This document shows, in pieces, positions 1 to 11,985 of a stretch of DNA of 64,000 nucleotides. The notes below the pieces were generated by a model, which worked only from the letters and a program-made list of their open reading frames with translations, was not told where the DNA came from and made no database searches. A program made the position numbers and the translations under genes. Numbering within the stretch: position 1 is the stretch's first letter; every line of letters starts with the position of its first letter. This DNA comes from Aquarana catesbeiana (Eukaryota > Chordata > Amphibia > Anura > Ranidae): NCBI RefSeq assembly GCF_042186555.1, contig NC_133330.1:343882825-343946824 (forward strand). The letters are read 5' to 3'.

Positions 1-20
1 TCTATTTATATAGATATATA

Positions 21-78
<58 letters not shown>

Positions 79-283
79 TAGATAGAGATATATCTATATC
101 TATATATCTATAGATATAGATATATAGATATCTATATATCTATAGATATATATATATATATATATAAATATATATATCTATATATATATATAGATAGATA
201 GGATAATTCAAATATATATATAAAAAAAAATTGATTTCTATCAGTTCCTATCCACACACAATATACTATATCTATCTATATAT

Positions 284-318
<35 letters not shown>

Positions 319-330
319 GTGAGGGCGATT
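1..330. repeat. (TA)n/(TATC)n and (CA)n microsatellites
   Basis: Long TA and TATCTA tracts run to about 225 and a CA tract spans about 285-318. The sequence is low complexity with no gene content. Confidence 0.95.
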
Positions 331-630
331 GACTAAAACTGGAGCACACACAGAATCTTATGCAGGTCTGCATAGTAGCCAATCAGCTTCTAACTTCAGC
401 TTGTTCAATGAAGCTTTGACAATATAACGTGGAAGCTGATTGGTTTATGTGCGGAGCTGCACCAGATTTTGCACCCTCCAGTTTTATAGTAAATAACCCC
501 CATCTTTGATGAGTTTTCTTCAAAATGCATGTTATATAAAAGATCAGTGGTAGTGCACAGATATAAACCGACTCTTATGGAAGAATAGTGTGCCACAGAA
601 GACAACGGATTATACAAAATGTTTGATCAA
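331..630. repeat. Probable interspersed repeat
   Basis: The block contains two inverted segments: ccaatcagcttctaacttc, and gtggaagctgattggtttat about 60 bp later. I associate this sequence style with frog dispersed repeats. Its boundaries are unclear and no coding signal is visible. Confidence 0.5.
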
Positions 631-1325
631 TTAAAGAGGTTGTAAAGGCAGAAGGTGTGTTAAAGCGGGGGGTCCACCTAAACCGCCAAAAAAAAAAAAA
701 AAAAAAAATTAAAAGCCAGCAGCTACAAATACTGCAGCTGCTGACTTTTAATAAATGGCCACTTACCTGTCTCAGGGTCCAGCAATGTTGGCAGGCGACG
801 CCGAGAACCCACTCGGTTCTCGGCATCTGCCGCCGCCATCCTAGGTGAGGGAATCAGGAAGTGAAGCGTTGCGGCTTCACTTCCCGGTTCCCTACTGCGC
901 ATGCGCGAGTCGCATCGTAAGTGGTCCCCGCTATCTCCTGGGAGCTGTGCGTTTCCCAGGAGACAGCGCAGAGGGACAGGAAGAGGCATTGACTCCCTTC
1001 TGCGTGTGCAGCAGCCCCCCCCCCCCCAATCCCTAAACACTTACCTGAGGTTCCTCTCTGTCCAGCGATGTCGGAGTGTCTCATCCGTCTGAGATTCTTC
1101 TTCCCGACTGGTTGAAACAGCAGCGGAGCCATTGGCTCTCGCTGCTGTCAATCAAAGTCAGCTAGCCAATCAGGGAACATAGGGGCGGGGCCAGGAACAC
1201 AGAAGAGGGACCCGAGAAGAGGAGGATCCGGGCTGCTCTGTGCAAATCCACTGCAACAGGGCAGGAAAGTATAACAAGTTTATTATTTTTATAGGAAAAA
1301 AAAAATGATTTTACAAATCACTTTA
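631..1325. mobile_element. TTAA-type nonautonomous element (composite)
   Basis: The left end TTAAAGAGGTTGTAAAGGC is the inverted-repeat type seen repeatedly in this window. The right end acaaatcactttac is the degenerate reverse complement. Inside are a second TTAAAGCGG end, a poly-A tract, a short hairpin around 711-755, C-runs and GC-rich spacer with acttacctg. It has no transposase and was probably mobilised in trans. The piggyBac-like assignment is inferred from TTAA boundaries only. Confidence 0.6.
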
Positions 1326-1399
1326 CTTGTAGCAGTCGTGATATAATGGACTTCATAAATCTCCAGATACAAACAGACTCCACTTCTTCTGTTTTATTC

Positions 1400-1872
1400 T
1401 TAAAGTGGATATTCAGTCTTCTTTCATCTTTCCATCTATTAAATCTTCTGCTCTTGTTGTTGTTATAACTTTGGATAGTAAAACATTTCTTTTCTGCCAG
1501 TAAAACCCTTATACAGCCCACTTCCTGTTTCTTGTCTGGTCATTAGTCCAGGCTTATGACATCATACACAGCTCTCTCTCGCTCTCCTGAGAGTCTGCCA
1601 GGAAGGGAGAGGGGTTTGAGTCATAAGAGGGCCAATGAGAGCTGGAGGTGTGTGTCTGTGTAAATCCAGGAAGTGAACAGGCAGCAGCTTCAGCTGCCCA
1701 CAGTTAAAATGGCTGCAGCCAGACTCCGTGGAGGGAGATTTCTGCAGCATATTTGGCGAGTGCAGAATCACAGTGTATATAAAATAATATGCAAAGTGCT
1801 TGGAGGGAAGCTTCAGAATAGCAAAGATGTTTTTATTACAAATGATGTGAGCAGACTGCAGTTCCTCTTTAA
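1400..1872. mobile_element. TTAA-type MITE
   Basis: The left end TTAAAGTGGATATTC and right end GCAGTTCCTCTTTAA are inverted relatives of each other. The internal sequence is noncoding. The ends are in the same class as the other TTAA elements here. Confidence 0.55.
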
Positions 1873-2183
1873 TATCCAGCAATCCTAACTGCAAACTGAC
1901 AAAGTCAGACTTGCAGCCCATCACTCCCGGTCAGACCGTCTCCTGCTCCTTCCAAGGGTCTTCATGACCAAGCGCTTCTTAGGGAGTAAAATGTCAGAAC
2001 TAGGAGAGGGTCTGATGGTGAGATGTGCCACAGTCTGGTTTTTCACTTGAAATATAACTACCTGGATATGCAACGCCCTCAGTTCTGGAAGGTTTTACCC
2101 CCTTCATGACCAGACCATTTTTTTTTTGCTATTTATATACAGGCGCCCATTATCTGTATAGGCAGTGAAGGTGAACTAAACCT
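1873..2183. other. Intronic sequence, nothing recognised
   Basis: This is single-copy-looking intron of RNF220. No exon, RNA gene or repeat boundary could be supported. Confidence 0.5.
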
Positions 2184-3136
2184 TTAACCACTAGAGGACC
2201 AGCCGCCGCAGTTACACTGCAGCAGGTTGGCTCCCCTGGGCAAATCGCTGTAGCTGTACATTGGCTGCTTTAAAACCACTAGGGGGCCCGCGGTGCGACG
2301 ACGGAGCCGATGCGCATGCCCGGCGATCGCTCCCGAGAGAGAAAGAACAAGGATCTGTCAATGTAAACCGTACCGATCTCGGTTATGTCAGGGGAGAGGA
2401 GACAGATCTGTTGTTCATACAAAGTATGAACAGCGATCGGTCTCCTCCCCTAGTCAGTCCCCCCCCCCCCCAGTTAGAATCACTCCCTAGGACACACATT
2501 TAACCCCTTGATCGCCCCCTAGTGTTAACCTCTTCCATGCCAATGACATTTATACAGTAATCAGTAGCTATTTTTAGCTCTGATTGCTGTATAAATGTCA
2601 ATAGTCCCAAAATAGTGTCAAAAGTGTCCAATCTGTCCGCAGCAATGTCGCAGTCCCACCAAAAATCGCAGATCACCGTCATTACTAGTAAAAAAAATAA
2701 AAATAAATAAAAATGCCAAATAAAATCCCCTATTATGTAGACGCTATAACTTTTGCGTAAACCAATCAAACGCTTATTGCGATTTTTTTTTTACCAAAAT
2801 ATGTAGAAGAATACGTATTGGCCTAAACTGAGGAAGAAACTCGTTTTTAAAAATAGTTTTTGGGGATATTATAGCAAAAAGTTAAAAATATAGCTTTTTT
2901 TTCAAAATTGTTGCTCTTCTTTTGTTAATAGCGCAAAAAATAAAAACCGCAGAGGTGATCAAATACCACCAAAAGAAAGCTCTATTTGTGGGGGAAAAAA
3001 AAAAAAAAGCGCATAAATTTTGTTTGGGTACAGTGTCGCACGACCACGCAATGGTCAGTTAAAGCAATGCAGTGCCTTATCTCAAAAAATGGCCTGGTCA
3101 GGAAGGGGGTAAATGCTTCTGGGGCTGAAGTGGTTA
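2184..3136. mobile_element. About 0.95-kb TTAACCACT-ended nonautonomous element
   Basis: It starts TTAACCACT and ends AGTGGTTAA, giving inverted ends with TTAA at both borders. The interior has the AT-rich stretch containing accaccaaaagaaagctct and a C-run. A part of the same family lies at 24339-24835 in the opposite orientation, where agagctttcttttggtggt is visible. There is no coding capacity. A TTAA target points to a piggyBac-like mobiliser (inference). Confidence 0.65.
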
Positions 3137-3732
3137 AAAAAGGGGCAACTACTTTAGTGTGGAAAAAAAAAATGCAAATAAAAATAAAATAATAATAATA
3201 ATAATATTAATTATAATCTAGTGTAGAATTGCTATACAAGTCATAATGTAATTGAAGGTTATTAGACCCCTTTTACACTTTTTGGGCGCTTTAGCGCTAA
3301 AAATAGCGCCTGTAAAGCGTCTCTCAAGCCAACCCAGTGTGGAAGTCTGCACTAAGATACAAGTCAGATTTTGGGAATCCCCTGCAACATAAAATGTCCC
3401 CAAAGGGGAATCGCATCTAAAAGGGATGCAGACCCTGCCACTTTCCTCATTAGAACCCTGCAGGTGCAGCAGCTGATTGATAATTGTAAAGTCACTCCCA
3501 TTTACATTTACTCCACACGTGGACACAGAGAAACAAACAGCTATTTCTTCAGAATAACAAAATGTAGAAATCTTCAAAGTTTGTTACAATCTCTGCAATG
3601 TACACAGATCACCCCATACATAGAACAAGCTGGAAGGTGATAATCCTCATACACGGCGGGGTGGGAAGACTACTGTGAAGAGGGGGTGACCCCAGTACAT
3701 GCACATCCCCCAATACAAGGAGCTGCACTCAC
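3137..3732. other. RNF220 intron with short repeat fragment
   Basis: The segment holds an (AAT)n tract near 3185-3215 and a fragment ccccttttacactttttggg resembling the ends of Harbinger-like frog MITEs. The next RNF220 exon was searched for on the minus strand and not found. Confidence 0.4.
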
Positions 3733-3819
3733 TTTAACACGGCTCCTCGAAGTGCCTCCCGCTCCCTGGCTTCTCCAGGCTCCTCCCCGGTACACGGGAT
3801 GATGTCCGCTTCCGTGTAC
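3733..3819 (-). CDS. RNF220: RNF220 exon YTEADIIPCTGEEPGEAR (last in window)
   Basis: This 87-nt exon lies between gtcatctag and AA|gtgagt. One base completes the split Gln, then 28 codons read YTEADIIPCTGEEPGEAR followed by EREALRGAVL, and two bases begin the next (Asn) codon. This matches the recalled RNF220 sequence before the GGPPSTR segment. The remaining C-terminal exons (coiled coil and RING finger, ending RRIYL in the mammalian protein) are not seen in the 3.7 kb left before the window edge. That stretch is repeat-rich, so the exons probably lie outside. Confidence 0.92.
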
Positions 3820-4225
3820 CTAGATGACAAGTCGCTAAGGAAAACCGACTTCGGCTCAGACATTTAAAGTGTAAATCCAAACAATCATCTTATTTTCTCC
3901 CTTTTGGACTGTTAAATACACAATTAGAAGTGATTTGTTCGATCCGTTCAATAAGTGCAAAAATTACCTGCTGAGTGACAACTTCAAAGCCGCCCCGTGT
4001 GCTGCGCCCTCTGCCTGCGCTTTCCTAAAGAGACCGCTCACCCCCCCTCCCTGTTCTCATCTTGGACTACAAGTCAATTAGTCCCTATGCTGTGGAGAAG
4101 GAAACAGTGGGGTTGGTTGAGTAGGGGGCAGGGCTGACACCACTTATCCACCAACAGGGCTACAGTGCATTTCTGGGAGACCAATCACTATCTGTGTACA
4201 TGAATTCCTACGTGGCATACGCTTT
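3820..4225. other. RNF220 intron, no feature recognised
   Basis: The sequence looks unique and runs between the 3733-3819 exon and the hAT-like element. No supported feature was found. Confidence 0.4.
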
Positions 4226-4233
4226 ATTTAGAT

Positions 4234-6376
4234 CAATGGTCTCCAAACTGGGGCCTCTGGGCCAGATGAGGCCATTTGCTGGTCTTTATCCAGCCTCCGG
4301 GGCATCATTCCTTCCAGTGATTCGAGCCACTATTCCCCATACTGACACCAATGATGAGGCACTATTCCTCCCACTGACATCAATGATGAGGCACTATTCC
4401 TCCCACTGATACCAATGATGGGACACTATTCCCCATACTGACACCAATGATGGGACACTATTCCTCCCACTGACACCAATGATGGGACACTATTCCTCTC
4501 ACTGACACCAATGATGAGGCACTATTCCTCCCACTGACACCAACAATGGGGCACTATTCCTCCCACTGACACCAATGATGGGACACTATTCCTCCCACTG
4601 ACACCAATGATGGGACACTATTCCTCCCACTGACACCAATGATGGGGCACTATTCCTCCCACTGACACCAATGATGGGGCACTATTCCTCCCACTGACAC
4701 CAATTATGGGACACTATTCCCCCCACTGACACCAATGATGGGACACTATTCCTCCCACTGACACCAATGATGGGGCACTATTCCTCCCACTGACACCAAT
4801 GATGGGGCACTATTCCTCCCACTGACACCAATGATGGGGCACTATTCCTCCCACTGACACCAATGATGGGACACACTTCCTCCCACTGACACCAATGATG
4901 GGACACTATTCCTCCCACTGACACCAATGATGGGGCACTATTCCTCCCACTGACACCAATGATGGGGCACTATTCCTCCCACTGACACCAATGATGGGGC
5001 ACTATTCCTCCCACTGACACCAATGATGGGACACACTTCCTCCCACTGACACCAATGATGGGACACTATTCCTCCCACTGACACCAATGATGGGACACTA
5101 TTCCCCCCCACTGACACCAATGATGGGACACTATTCCTCCCACTGACACCAATGATGGGGCACTATTCCTCCCACTGACACCAATGATGGGGCACTATTC
5201 CTCCCACTGACACCAATGATGGGACACTCTTCCTCCCACTGATACCAATGATGGGGCACTATTCCTCCCACTGACACCAATGATGGGACACTATTCCTCC
5301 CACTGACACCAATGATGGGGCACTATTCCTCCCACTGACACCAATGATGGGACACTATTCCTCCCACTGACACCAATGATGGGGCACTATTCCTCCCACT
5401 GACACCAATGATGGGGCACTATTCCTCCCACTGACACCAATGATGGGGCACTATTCCTCCCACTGACACCAATGATGGGACACTCTTCCTCCCACTGATA
5501 CCAATGATGGGGCACTATTCCTCCCACTGACACCAATGATGGGACACTATTCCTCCCACTGACACCAATGATGGGACACTATTCCTCCCACTGACACCAA
5601 TGATGGGACACACTTCCTCCCACTGACACCAATGATGGGGCACTATTCCTCCCACTGACACCAATGATGGGACACTATTCCTCCCACTGACACCAATGAT
5701 GGGGCACTATTCCTCCCACTGACACCAATGATGGGACACTATTCCTCCCACTGACACCAATGATGGGACACTATTCCTCCCACTGATACCAATGATGGGA
5801 CACTATTCCTCCCACTGACACCAATGATGGGACACTATTCCTCCCACTGACACCAATGATGGGACACTATTCCTCCCACTGATACCAATGATGGGACACT
5901 ATTCCTCCCACTGACACCAATGATGGGACACTATTCCTCCCACTGACACCAATGATGGGACACTATTCCTCCCACTGATAATAATGATGGGGCACTATTC
6001 CTCCCACTGATACCAATGATGGGGCACTATTCCTCCACTGACACCAATGATGGGGCACTATTCCTCCACTGACACCAATGATGGGGCACTATTCCTCCCA
6101 CTGATACCAATGATGGGGCACTATTCCTCCCACTGATACCAATGATGGGGCACTATTCCTCCCACTGATACCAATGATGGGGCACTATTCCTCCCACTGA
6201 TACCAATGATGGGGCACTATTCCTCCCACTGATACCAATGATGGGGCACTATGTCATTTTTTACTCACACTCACCACCAAGAATGAGGCATGGTTTACTC
6301 CCACTGATTCCGGGGCATTTTCTACAATCCAGCCCCCCCTCCAAAGCCTAAAGGATGAAAACTTTTGGGAACCCCG
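4234..6376. mobile_element. hAT-like element inflated by a minisatellite
   Basis: The left end CAATGGTCTCCAAACTG and right end (reverse complement) CGGGGTTCCCAAAAGTTTT are of hAT type. They are flanked by atttagat (4226-4233) and atttagtt (6377-6384), an 8-bp target duplication matching 7 of 8. Almost all of the interior is a 32-bp tandem array. No transposase is present. Confidence 0.7.
4330..6253. repeat. 32-bp minisatellite, about 60 copies
   Basis: The unit contains caccaatgatggggcactat followed by tcctcccactga. Variants are gggaca/ggggca and cactga-caccaa/cactga-taccaa. Copies are nearly uniform, which suggests recent expansion. The array lies wholly within the hAT-like element. Confidence 0.97.
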
Positions 6377-6384
6377 ATTTAGTT

Positions 6385-7197
6385 TACACACACACACCCC
6401 AGGAAAAAAACATTTTTGGGGGGAGGAAAGGTCAAATTCTTTCAGGTTTCCTTTAATCAAAGGAGAAAACCATGGCACTGGAAAAAACAATTTGAATGTA
6501 GTCAGATTATTACTGGGCACAATAGCTCCGGTGCATTTGCTCTCCACAAAACAGGGACACTTATTAAAAGAAAGAAGGGGGGTACACAGAGGAACAAAAA
6601 AAAAAAAAAAAAAAAAACACAGCAGGATATTGAATTACACACTCAGCTCATTGACATGGGGGGGTGGGGGGGTGATTTGCTCTTATAGAAGAGAAGGTGC
6701 CCGTCTGGATTTTATATCTGTCAGTGCAGCTCTAGTGCTGGGCTTTCTTAGACACGCTTTGCACCCAACACTTTGTGTGTTTTTATGTCTGTCTGGCTGA
6801 AGGATTTCTCCGTTTTTTTTTTGAGCTACTGGAGACTGAAAAGTAACATCTCGCTACGGCGCTATTCTTGTGTCCCGTGATATGAACAGGGTTATCCTGG
6901 AACACAGCCCAGCCCCCCCAATTGCTTGTTTGAAGAAAAACAAAGTCTCTGTAGTAGCGGTGGCCTCCAGAATGGCAGACGGCGACCTTGTCACAGAAGC
7001 ACATGCTATGACACAGCTCGCAGAATGCATTTTGGCAAAGGCGCAGCAGGGCAGCAGGTGGCGCAGTAAATATGGCCGCTGTTTAAACACTGGCTGTGGA
7101 GAGAACTGTTTGCATATGGAAGATCAGACACAGGACATGGAGGAGACAGGAGGGGGGTGTCAGCCCCCTCGCTTCAATAACACCAAAAAAAGGATAC
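6385..7197. other. RNF220 intron, mostly unique
   Basis: This contains a poly-A tract near 6596-6617 and G-runs near 6659-6672. The part from about 6860 to 7110 looks unique, with a TTTGCATATG octamer-like site. No gene could be supported. Confidence 0.35.
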
Positions 7198-7294
7198 TGT
7201 GCTTTGCCGTATTCCAGTGTGTCATCGCCATCAACGTCCAAGTCGGCGTCGCTGTCGTGCGTTTCTTTACTGCTGCACATGATAAAACCGGAAC
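7198..7294 (-). CDS. RNF220: RNF220 acidic exon DSDADLDVDGDDTLEYGK
   Basis: This 97-nt exon follows tttcttcattcctcag and ends ACA|gtatcc, splitting a Gln codon. It encodes SGFIMCSSKETH then DSDADLDVDGDDTLEYGK, the highly acidic segment recalled from vertebrate RNF220. It enters in phase 1, completing a Gly codon, and leaves in phase 2. That is complementary to the donor of the 25300-25428 exon if the one-base deletion there is ignored, and to the acceptor at 3819. A plus-strand open frame over the same bases is a shadow. Confidence 0.93.
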
Positions 7295-7939
7295 CTGAGG
7301 AATGAAGAAAATCAAAAGACGTGTAAAGAACATCTTGTCATTTTTCCCCAGAAATTAAAACACACCGAACACCGACATACACAGAGAGAATTCTACCCCG
7401 AAACATAAAACAATCCCCCCCTAAAGACGCCTCTTATTTCATCAAACTTTGTGCAGGACGTCGTCTGCGATTTCGTCATATTCTTATCTTCTATTTGACA
7501 TGACCGATCGTAAAAATCTGCAAACCCAACATCCGGCCTCAGATCACAGGATTTCTTCCTATTCCCCCTTCATCATTCAGAGCCGTTCTTAGATATTTTT
7601 TATTTTTTTTTTGCACACATGCTTATAAAAAAATCATTTTAGGCCTGAAGATTTCATAAACCCCCCTAAACATGAGATATTTTCTGAAAGCAGATACCCT
7701 AGAGAATAAAAGCAGTAGTTCTAAATTTATGTCACACAATATTAGGTCTAGGGAACTAGACTAAATTTCAATTTAAAACAAAATACCTCAAAATTAAATT
7801 TGGGGCAAACAAACGCAATTAATTATCCAATTAAAAGCCGAGGTTGCACCGAGTAGATAGATACCCAACACATCAAACCTTAAATTTGCGTGCGCCTGTG
7901 AAATGGTGACAAACTTCAGTACCCAATATTTTCCATGTG
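7295..7939. other. RNF220 intron, nothing recognised
   Basis: AT-rich, non-repetitive-looking intron upstream of the 7198-7294 exon. No features could be supported. Confidence 0.4.
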
Positions 7940-8683
7940 CAACCCCAACGGGTTTTACTTCCTCTTTTTTCCCCCCTGCAAAGTAAAAGCATAATGGGCT
8001 AGTATGTAGGGCTGGGGAAAAAAAAAAAAAATCGATTTAAATCTTGAATCAAAACGATTAAAAATTTAAGCAAATCGATTTTTTTTTTTTCACTGCGCCA
8101 GTCCTGAAGAGCTGCGGGCAGGAGTTTTTAGCCACGGCTTCGGCCTAGTCCGCGGCTTGCCTCAGCCTCGCCTAAAAACTCCTGCCCGCAGCTCTTCAGG
8201 ACCGGCACGGTGAATAAAAAAAAAAAAACAAACAAAAAAAAACAAAAAAACCTTAATTCGAATCATGAATCTAGTATTTTTTTTAAGAAAATTGCAGGAT
8301 TTTTTTTTTTTTTTGTGGAAAATCCCCCAGCCCTACTAGTATGCATCACATACTAGCCCATTTTGCACTACTTACCTGCCAACGAAGCCCATGCTGTCCC
8401 CGCATCCATCTTCGCCCCTCTTCCTTTTCGGGGACGCGGACTCCGGCTCTGTCGGTGGCCGGAGTCGCGGGAGCCATCAGTCACGCCACTTGTTAGGGAA
8501 GAAATGGCACAGAGGGCCGTTTCTTCACACCGCATGCGCTGTTGACATCATCGGTGCACTGCAAGGTAAATATCTCCTAAACGGCGCACGTTTAGGAGAT
8601 GTTTACAGTACCTATAGGTAAGCCTATAATAAGGCTTACCTATAGGTACAACTTCCGCATTGGGGGGTATACAACCACTTTAA
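7940..8683. mobile_element. TTAA-type element interrupted by a hAT MITE
   Basis: The right end ACAACCACTTTAA matches the family TIR. The interior shares gcataatgggctagtatg and cctataggtaagcc-type palindromes with the copy at 32214-32676. The left border is approximate. The element is split at 8007-8335 by a hAT MITE. Confidence 0.55.
8007..8335. mobile_element. hAT-type MITE with perfect 8-bp target duplication
   Basis: The ends are TAGGGCTGGGG and CCCCCAGCCCTA. The flanks ctagtatg (7999-8006) and ctagtatg (8336-8343) are identical. The interior holds a strong hairpin: ctgaagagctgcgggcagga near 8104 pairs with its reverse complement near 8181. There is no coding sequence. Confidence 0.85.
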
Positions 8684-9045
8684 AAGCCCCATACGGGTCA
8701 CCAGTTTGGTGTTATGGAGGTGTGGTCTGGTGATAAAATTATTTCGATCACTCTGGTGTGTGCGGCGATATGTAACGGAGTGTATCGGAATCGGTGTCTG
8801 CATGCATAGGAGCCCAATGTGTGTGTTTACGTTCAGAGCCCATGTGGCCAGTCCAGCGATTTGAATGCCCTTCTCTCTGTGCAGCTCTTCCAGGACGGGC
8901 GATAGCGATGCTCTGTGAACGGTGCTGACCAATGACCACCTCTCTGATCCGTCTTGGAACTGCCGCTCAGAGAAGAGCGGGAAATTCAAATCCCCCAAAC
9001 CGCTGAACCAGCTGCGTGCACACTGACAGCTCGGCACCCCCAGAG
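8684..9045. other. RNF220 intron, no feature recognised
   Basis: No exon, RNA gene or clear repeat boundary was found. Confidence 0.35.
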
Positions 9046-9693
9046 TTAAAGCGGATCTTCACTGCATCCAAACACCACAAACCAAACACACTGGTTATTC
9101 GTTATTATTATTCTAAGCAAACTCCCCCCAAATCCATGTCTCCATGCTTTATTGTGTTGAGAAAAAAAACTTTGATAAACCCCTACTAGCATTTCTAGCT
9201 GCGGCCATTTTTGAAAAAGGGCAAATGATTTATGTAGCATTACTTCCTGGAATCCACCTGCTCCTAGCTCAGGCATGCATGAGGGTGTGTTTAGCTAAGA
9301 AAGCCCCTCCTTCAGACTACTGAGATGTATGACATTTACCTAGCCAAGAAACCAGAAAGTAACAAAGTAATGTCAGCCCTGCCGGTGCTCCAGGCCCCTC
9401 CCCTTTATTGGGTGCCCCCCAGGGAAAGCCGCTTTCTCTAGGGTCACCTGTGCATGCTCACTCCTGAGTCCTGCTGCTGCATCCATTGACACAGACAGCG
9501 GGACTCGGTCCAGCCCCCCAATATCACCGGATTAGACTGACAGCAGGGGGAGCCAATCGTTCTCGCTGCTATCAATCAGTCCAATGGAGGAGAGAGAAGG
9601 GCGGCCGGAGAAGCTGTGCTCGTGCACACCGCTGGATCGGGTGGGCTCAAGTAAGGAAAGGGGGCGGGGACTGTCTGCTTTAGAACCACTTTA
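9046..9693. mobile_element. TTAA-type nonautonomous element
   Basis: It starts TTAAAGCGGATCTTCACTGC and ends near GAACCACTTTA, inverted relatives of the family ends. The GC-rich tail with the ccaatcgttctcgctgct segment resembles that of the other copies at 14558 and 33580. Confidence 0.5.
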
Positions 9694-10879
9694 TCTTCTA
9701 GACAGGTTAGTTGGCATAGGTGTTGGCAAAGAGACACATTTTTAGGACTAGTTAGTCCTAAAAATGAAGCAGTCTGGGGAAGAAATGGGCGGCAGGAGAT
9801 GCACGGATCTGCAGACTGGAGCCTTCACATTGGTGATGTACAGAGTTCCAGTCCGGCAGACATTGTAGAAAAATGAAATCCTATGAGGCGGCTGATAAAG
9901 AACATTCAGAAAATTTTCAACAATCTGCACTGCACTCCAGGGATCCAATAAAATGAAGCAGCAAATTGATGTGACGTTTCAGGGCAAGTCTTCACCCAGA
10001 TGATCATTAATGTGATTAACAATTCTCATAAAAGCTTTTTTCGCATGTCCAGGTGACGGCTATTCCCAGAAATCAAGGTGAAGGAAACTACCCACGGTGC
10101 CTTCTGCCAGTGTTACACATTTGGTGACAGTTTTAAAACCGTGTCCCTGCGGAGGATGACCCCGGCTTTCCTGCTGTCGCCTCTGAGCGTGCGCCAGTGA
10201 AAACGTCCAGCAGCTGTTCAAATATTTGACGTCTGAAAGCGCTCGACTCTGGACACAAAGTCAATTCTAGCCGGTGTTTTTCTGTCGTTGTGAAGGATAG
10301 CAGACGTGGAAGGGTGACACTCTGCACCCAGTGTCCCCACCCTGTCACCTCCATTCCCAGCGACGGGGGAGTCTCATCGAGGCTGCCAGAGAGGCTGGAA
10401 ACAGTCTGACCTTTCTGAGAGCTCTGGAATGAGATGTGTGATGAGGGGGAAGAGAAATACATTTGCTGGGATTATAATCTGCACATGTGCAGGAAGCAAA
10501 CCTCTCATTCTTATCTACTAGCAAAAGTGTGCCAGGACCGGGGAGTACAGAATGCTGGAACTACACGACATTGGATTTAGAATTTTCAACATCTGACCTT
10601 CACATCTCAATGAAGCTGAAGAGACCTTGTCACCAACCTGTCCAATCTAATGAGCGTAAAGGTGTCTGGATGTGGATATAACATGAGAAGTGGATATAGG
10701 ACACATTGGATCATTTTTGTTTGGCCTCAACAAATGAGAACGCTGGCCAGCCATATTTCAGTGTGATTGAACGCTCTCCTGTATCTCAGTCAGATAATAT
10801 CTGAACAGTGTTTGGGTAGGACTTCACAAAATGCAGATGATAAACTTAAAACAAGAGAGTGTAAAAATATTGTGTGAAG
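9694..10879. other. RNF220 intron, largely unique
   Basis: The sequence looks non-repetitive. The part at about 10130-10460 is moderately GC-rich but shows no splice-bounded exon on either strand. Confidence 0.35.
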
Positions 10880-11985
10880 CCATCTGAACACTATACTGGA
10901 GAGCAGATATCACTGGTGACATGGATAATGAGGTGTGAGCTGTGTGTACTGGAGAGTAGATCTCACCGGTGACATGGATACTGGAGTGTAAGCTGTGTGT
11001 ACTGGAGAGCAGATCTCACCGGTGACATGGATACTGGAGTGTGAGCTGTGTGTACTGGAGAGTAGATCTCACTGGTGACATGGATACTGGAGTGTGAGCT
11101 GTGTGTACTGGAGAGTAGATCTCACTGGTGACATGGATAATGAGGTGTGAGCTGTGTGTACTGGAGAGCAGATATCACTGGTGACATGGATACTGAGGAG
11201 TGAGCTGTGTGTACTGGAGAGCAGATATCACTGGTGACGTGGATACTGGAGAGTAGATCTCACTGGTGACATGGATACTGGAGTGTGAGCTGTGTGTACT
11301 GGAGAGCAGATCTCACTGGTGACATGGATACTGGAGTGTGAGCTGTGTGTACTGGAGAGCAGATCTCACTGGTGACATGGATACTGGAGTGTGAGCTGTG
11401 TGTACTGGAGAGCAGATCTCACTGGTGACATGGATACTGGAGTGTGAGCTGTGTGTACTGGAGAGCAGATATCACTGGTGACATGGATACTGGAGTGTGA
11501 GCTGTGTGTACTGGAGAGTAGATCTCACTGGTGACATGGATACTGGAGTGTGAGCTGTGTGTACTGGAGAGTAGATCTCACTGGTGACATGGATACTGGA
11601 GTGTAAGCTGTGTGTACTGGAGAGCAGATATCACCGGTGACGTGGATACTGGAGTGTAAGCTGTGTGTACTGGAGAGCAGATATCACTGGTGACATGGAT
11701 ACTGGGGAGAGAGCTGTGTGTACTGGAGAGCAGATCTCACTGGTGACGTGGATACTGGGGAGTGAGCTGTGTGTACTGGAGAGCAGATATCACTGGTGAC
11801 ATGGATAATGAGGTGTGAGCTGTGTGTACTGGAGAGTAGATCTCACTGGTGACGTGGATACTGGAGTGTGAGCTGTGTGTACTGGAGTGCAGATCTCACT
11901 GGTGACGTGGATACTGGGGAGTGAGCTGTGTGTACTGGAGAGTAGATCTCACCAGTGAAATGGATACTGGGGAGTGAGCTGTGTG
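10880..11985. repeat. 53-bp minisatellite, about 20 copies
   Basis: The unit contains gtgagctgtgtgtactggag and agcagatctcactggtgaca. Copies vary at bases such as agcagat/agtagat and atctca/atatca. Confidence 0.96.

Noticed and set aside
1..3732. The RING and coiled-coil exons of RNF220
   Set aside because: Searched on the minus strand for codons of the expected segments. Only repeats and unrecognised intron were found, so they are presumed beyond the window.
4330..6253. Regular direct repeats resembling a CRISPR array
   Set aside because: The repeats are contiguous with no unique spacers, and the genome is a vertebrate's.
6870..7298. A 142-codon plus-strand frame
   Set aside because: It overlaps a genuine RNF220 exon on the other strand and has no recognisable domain.
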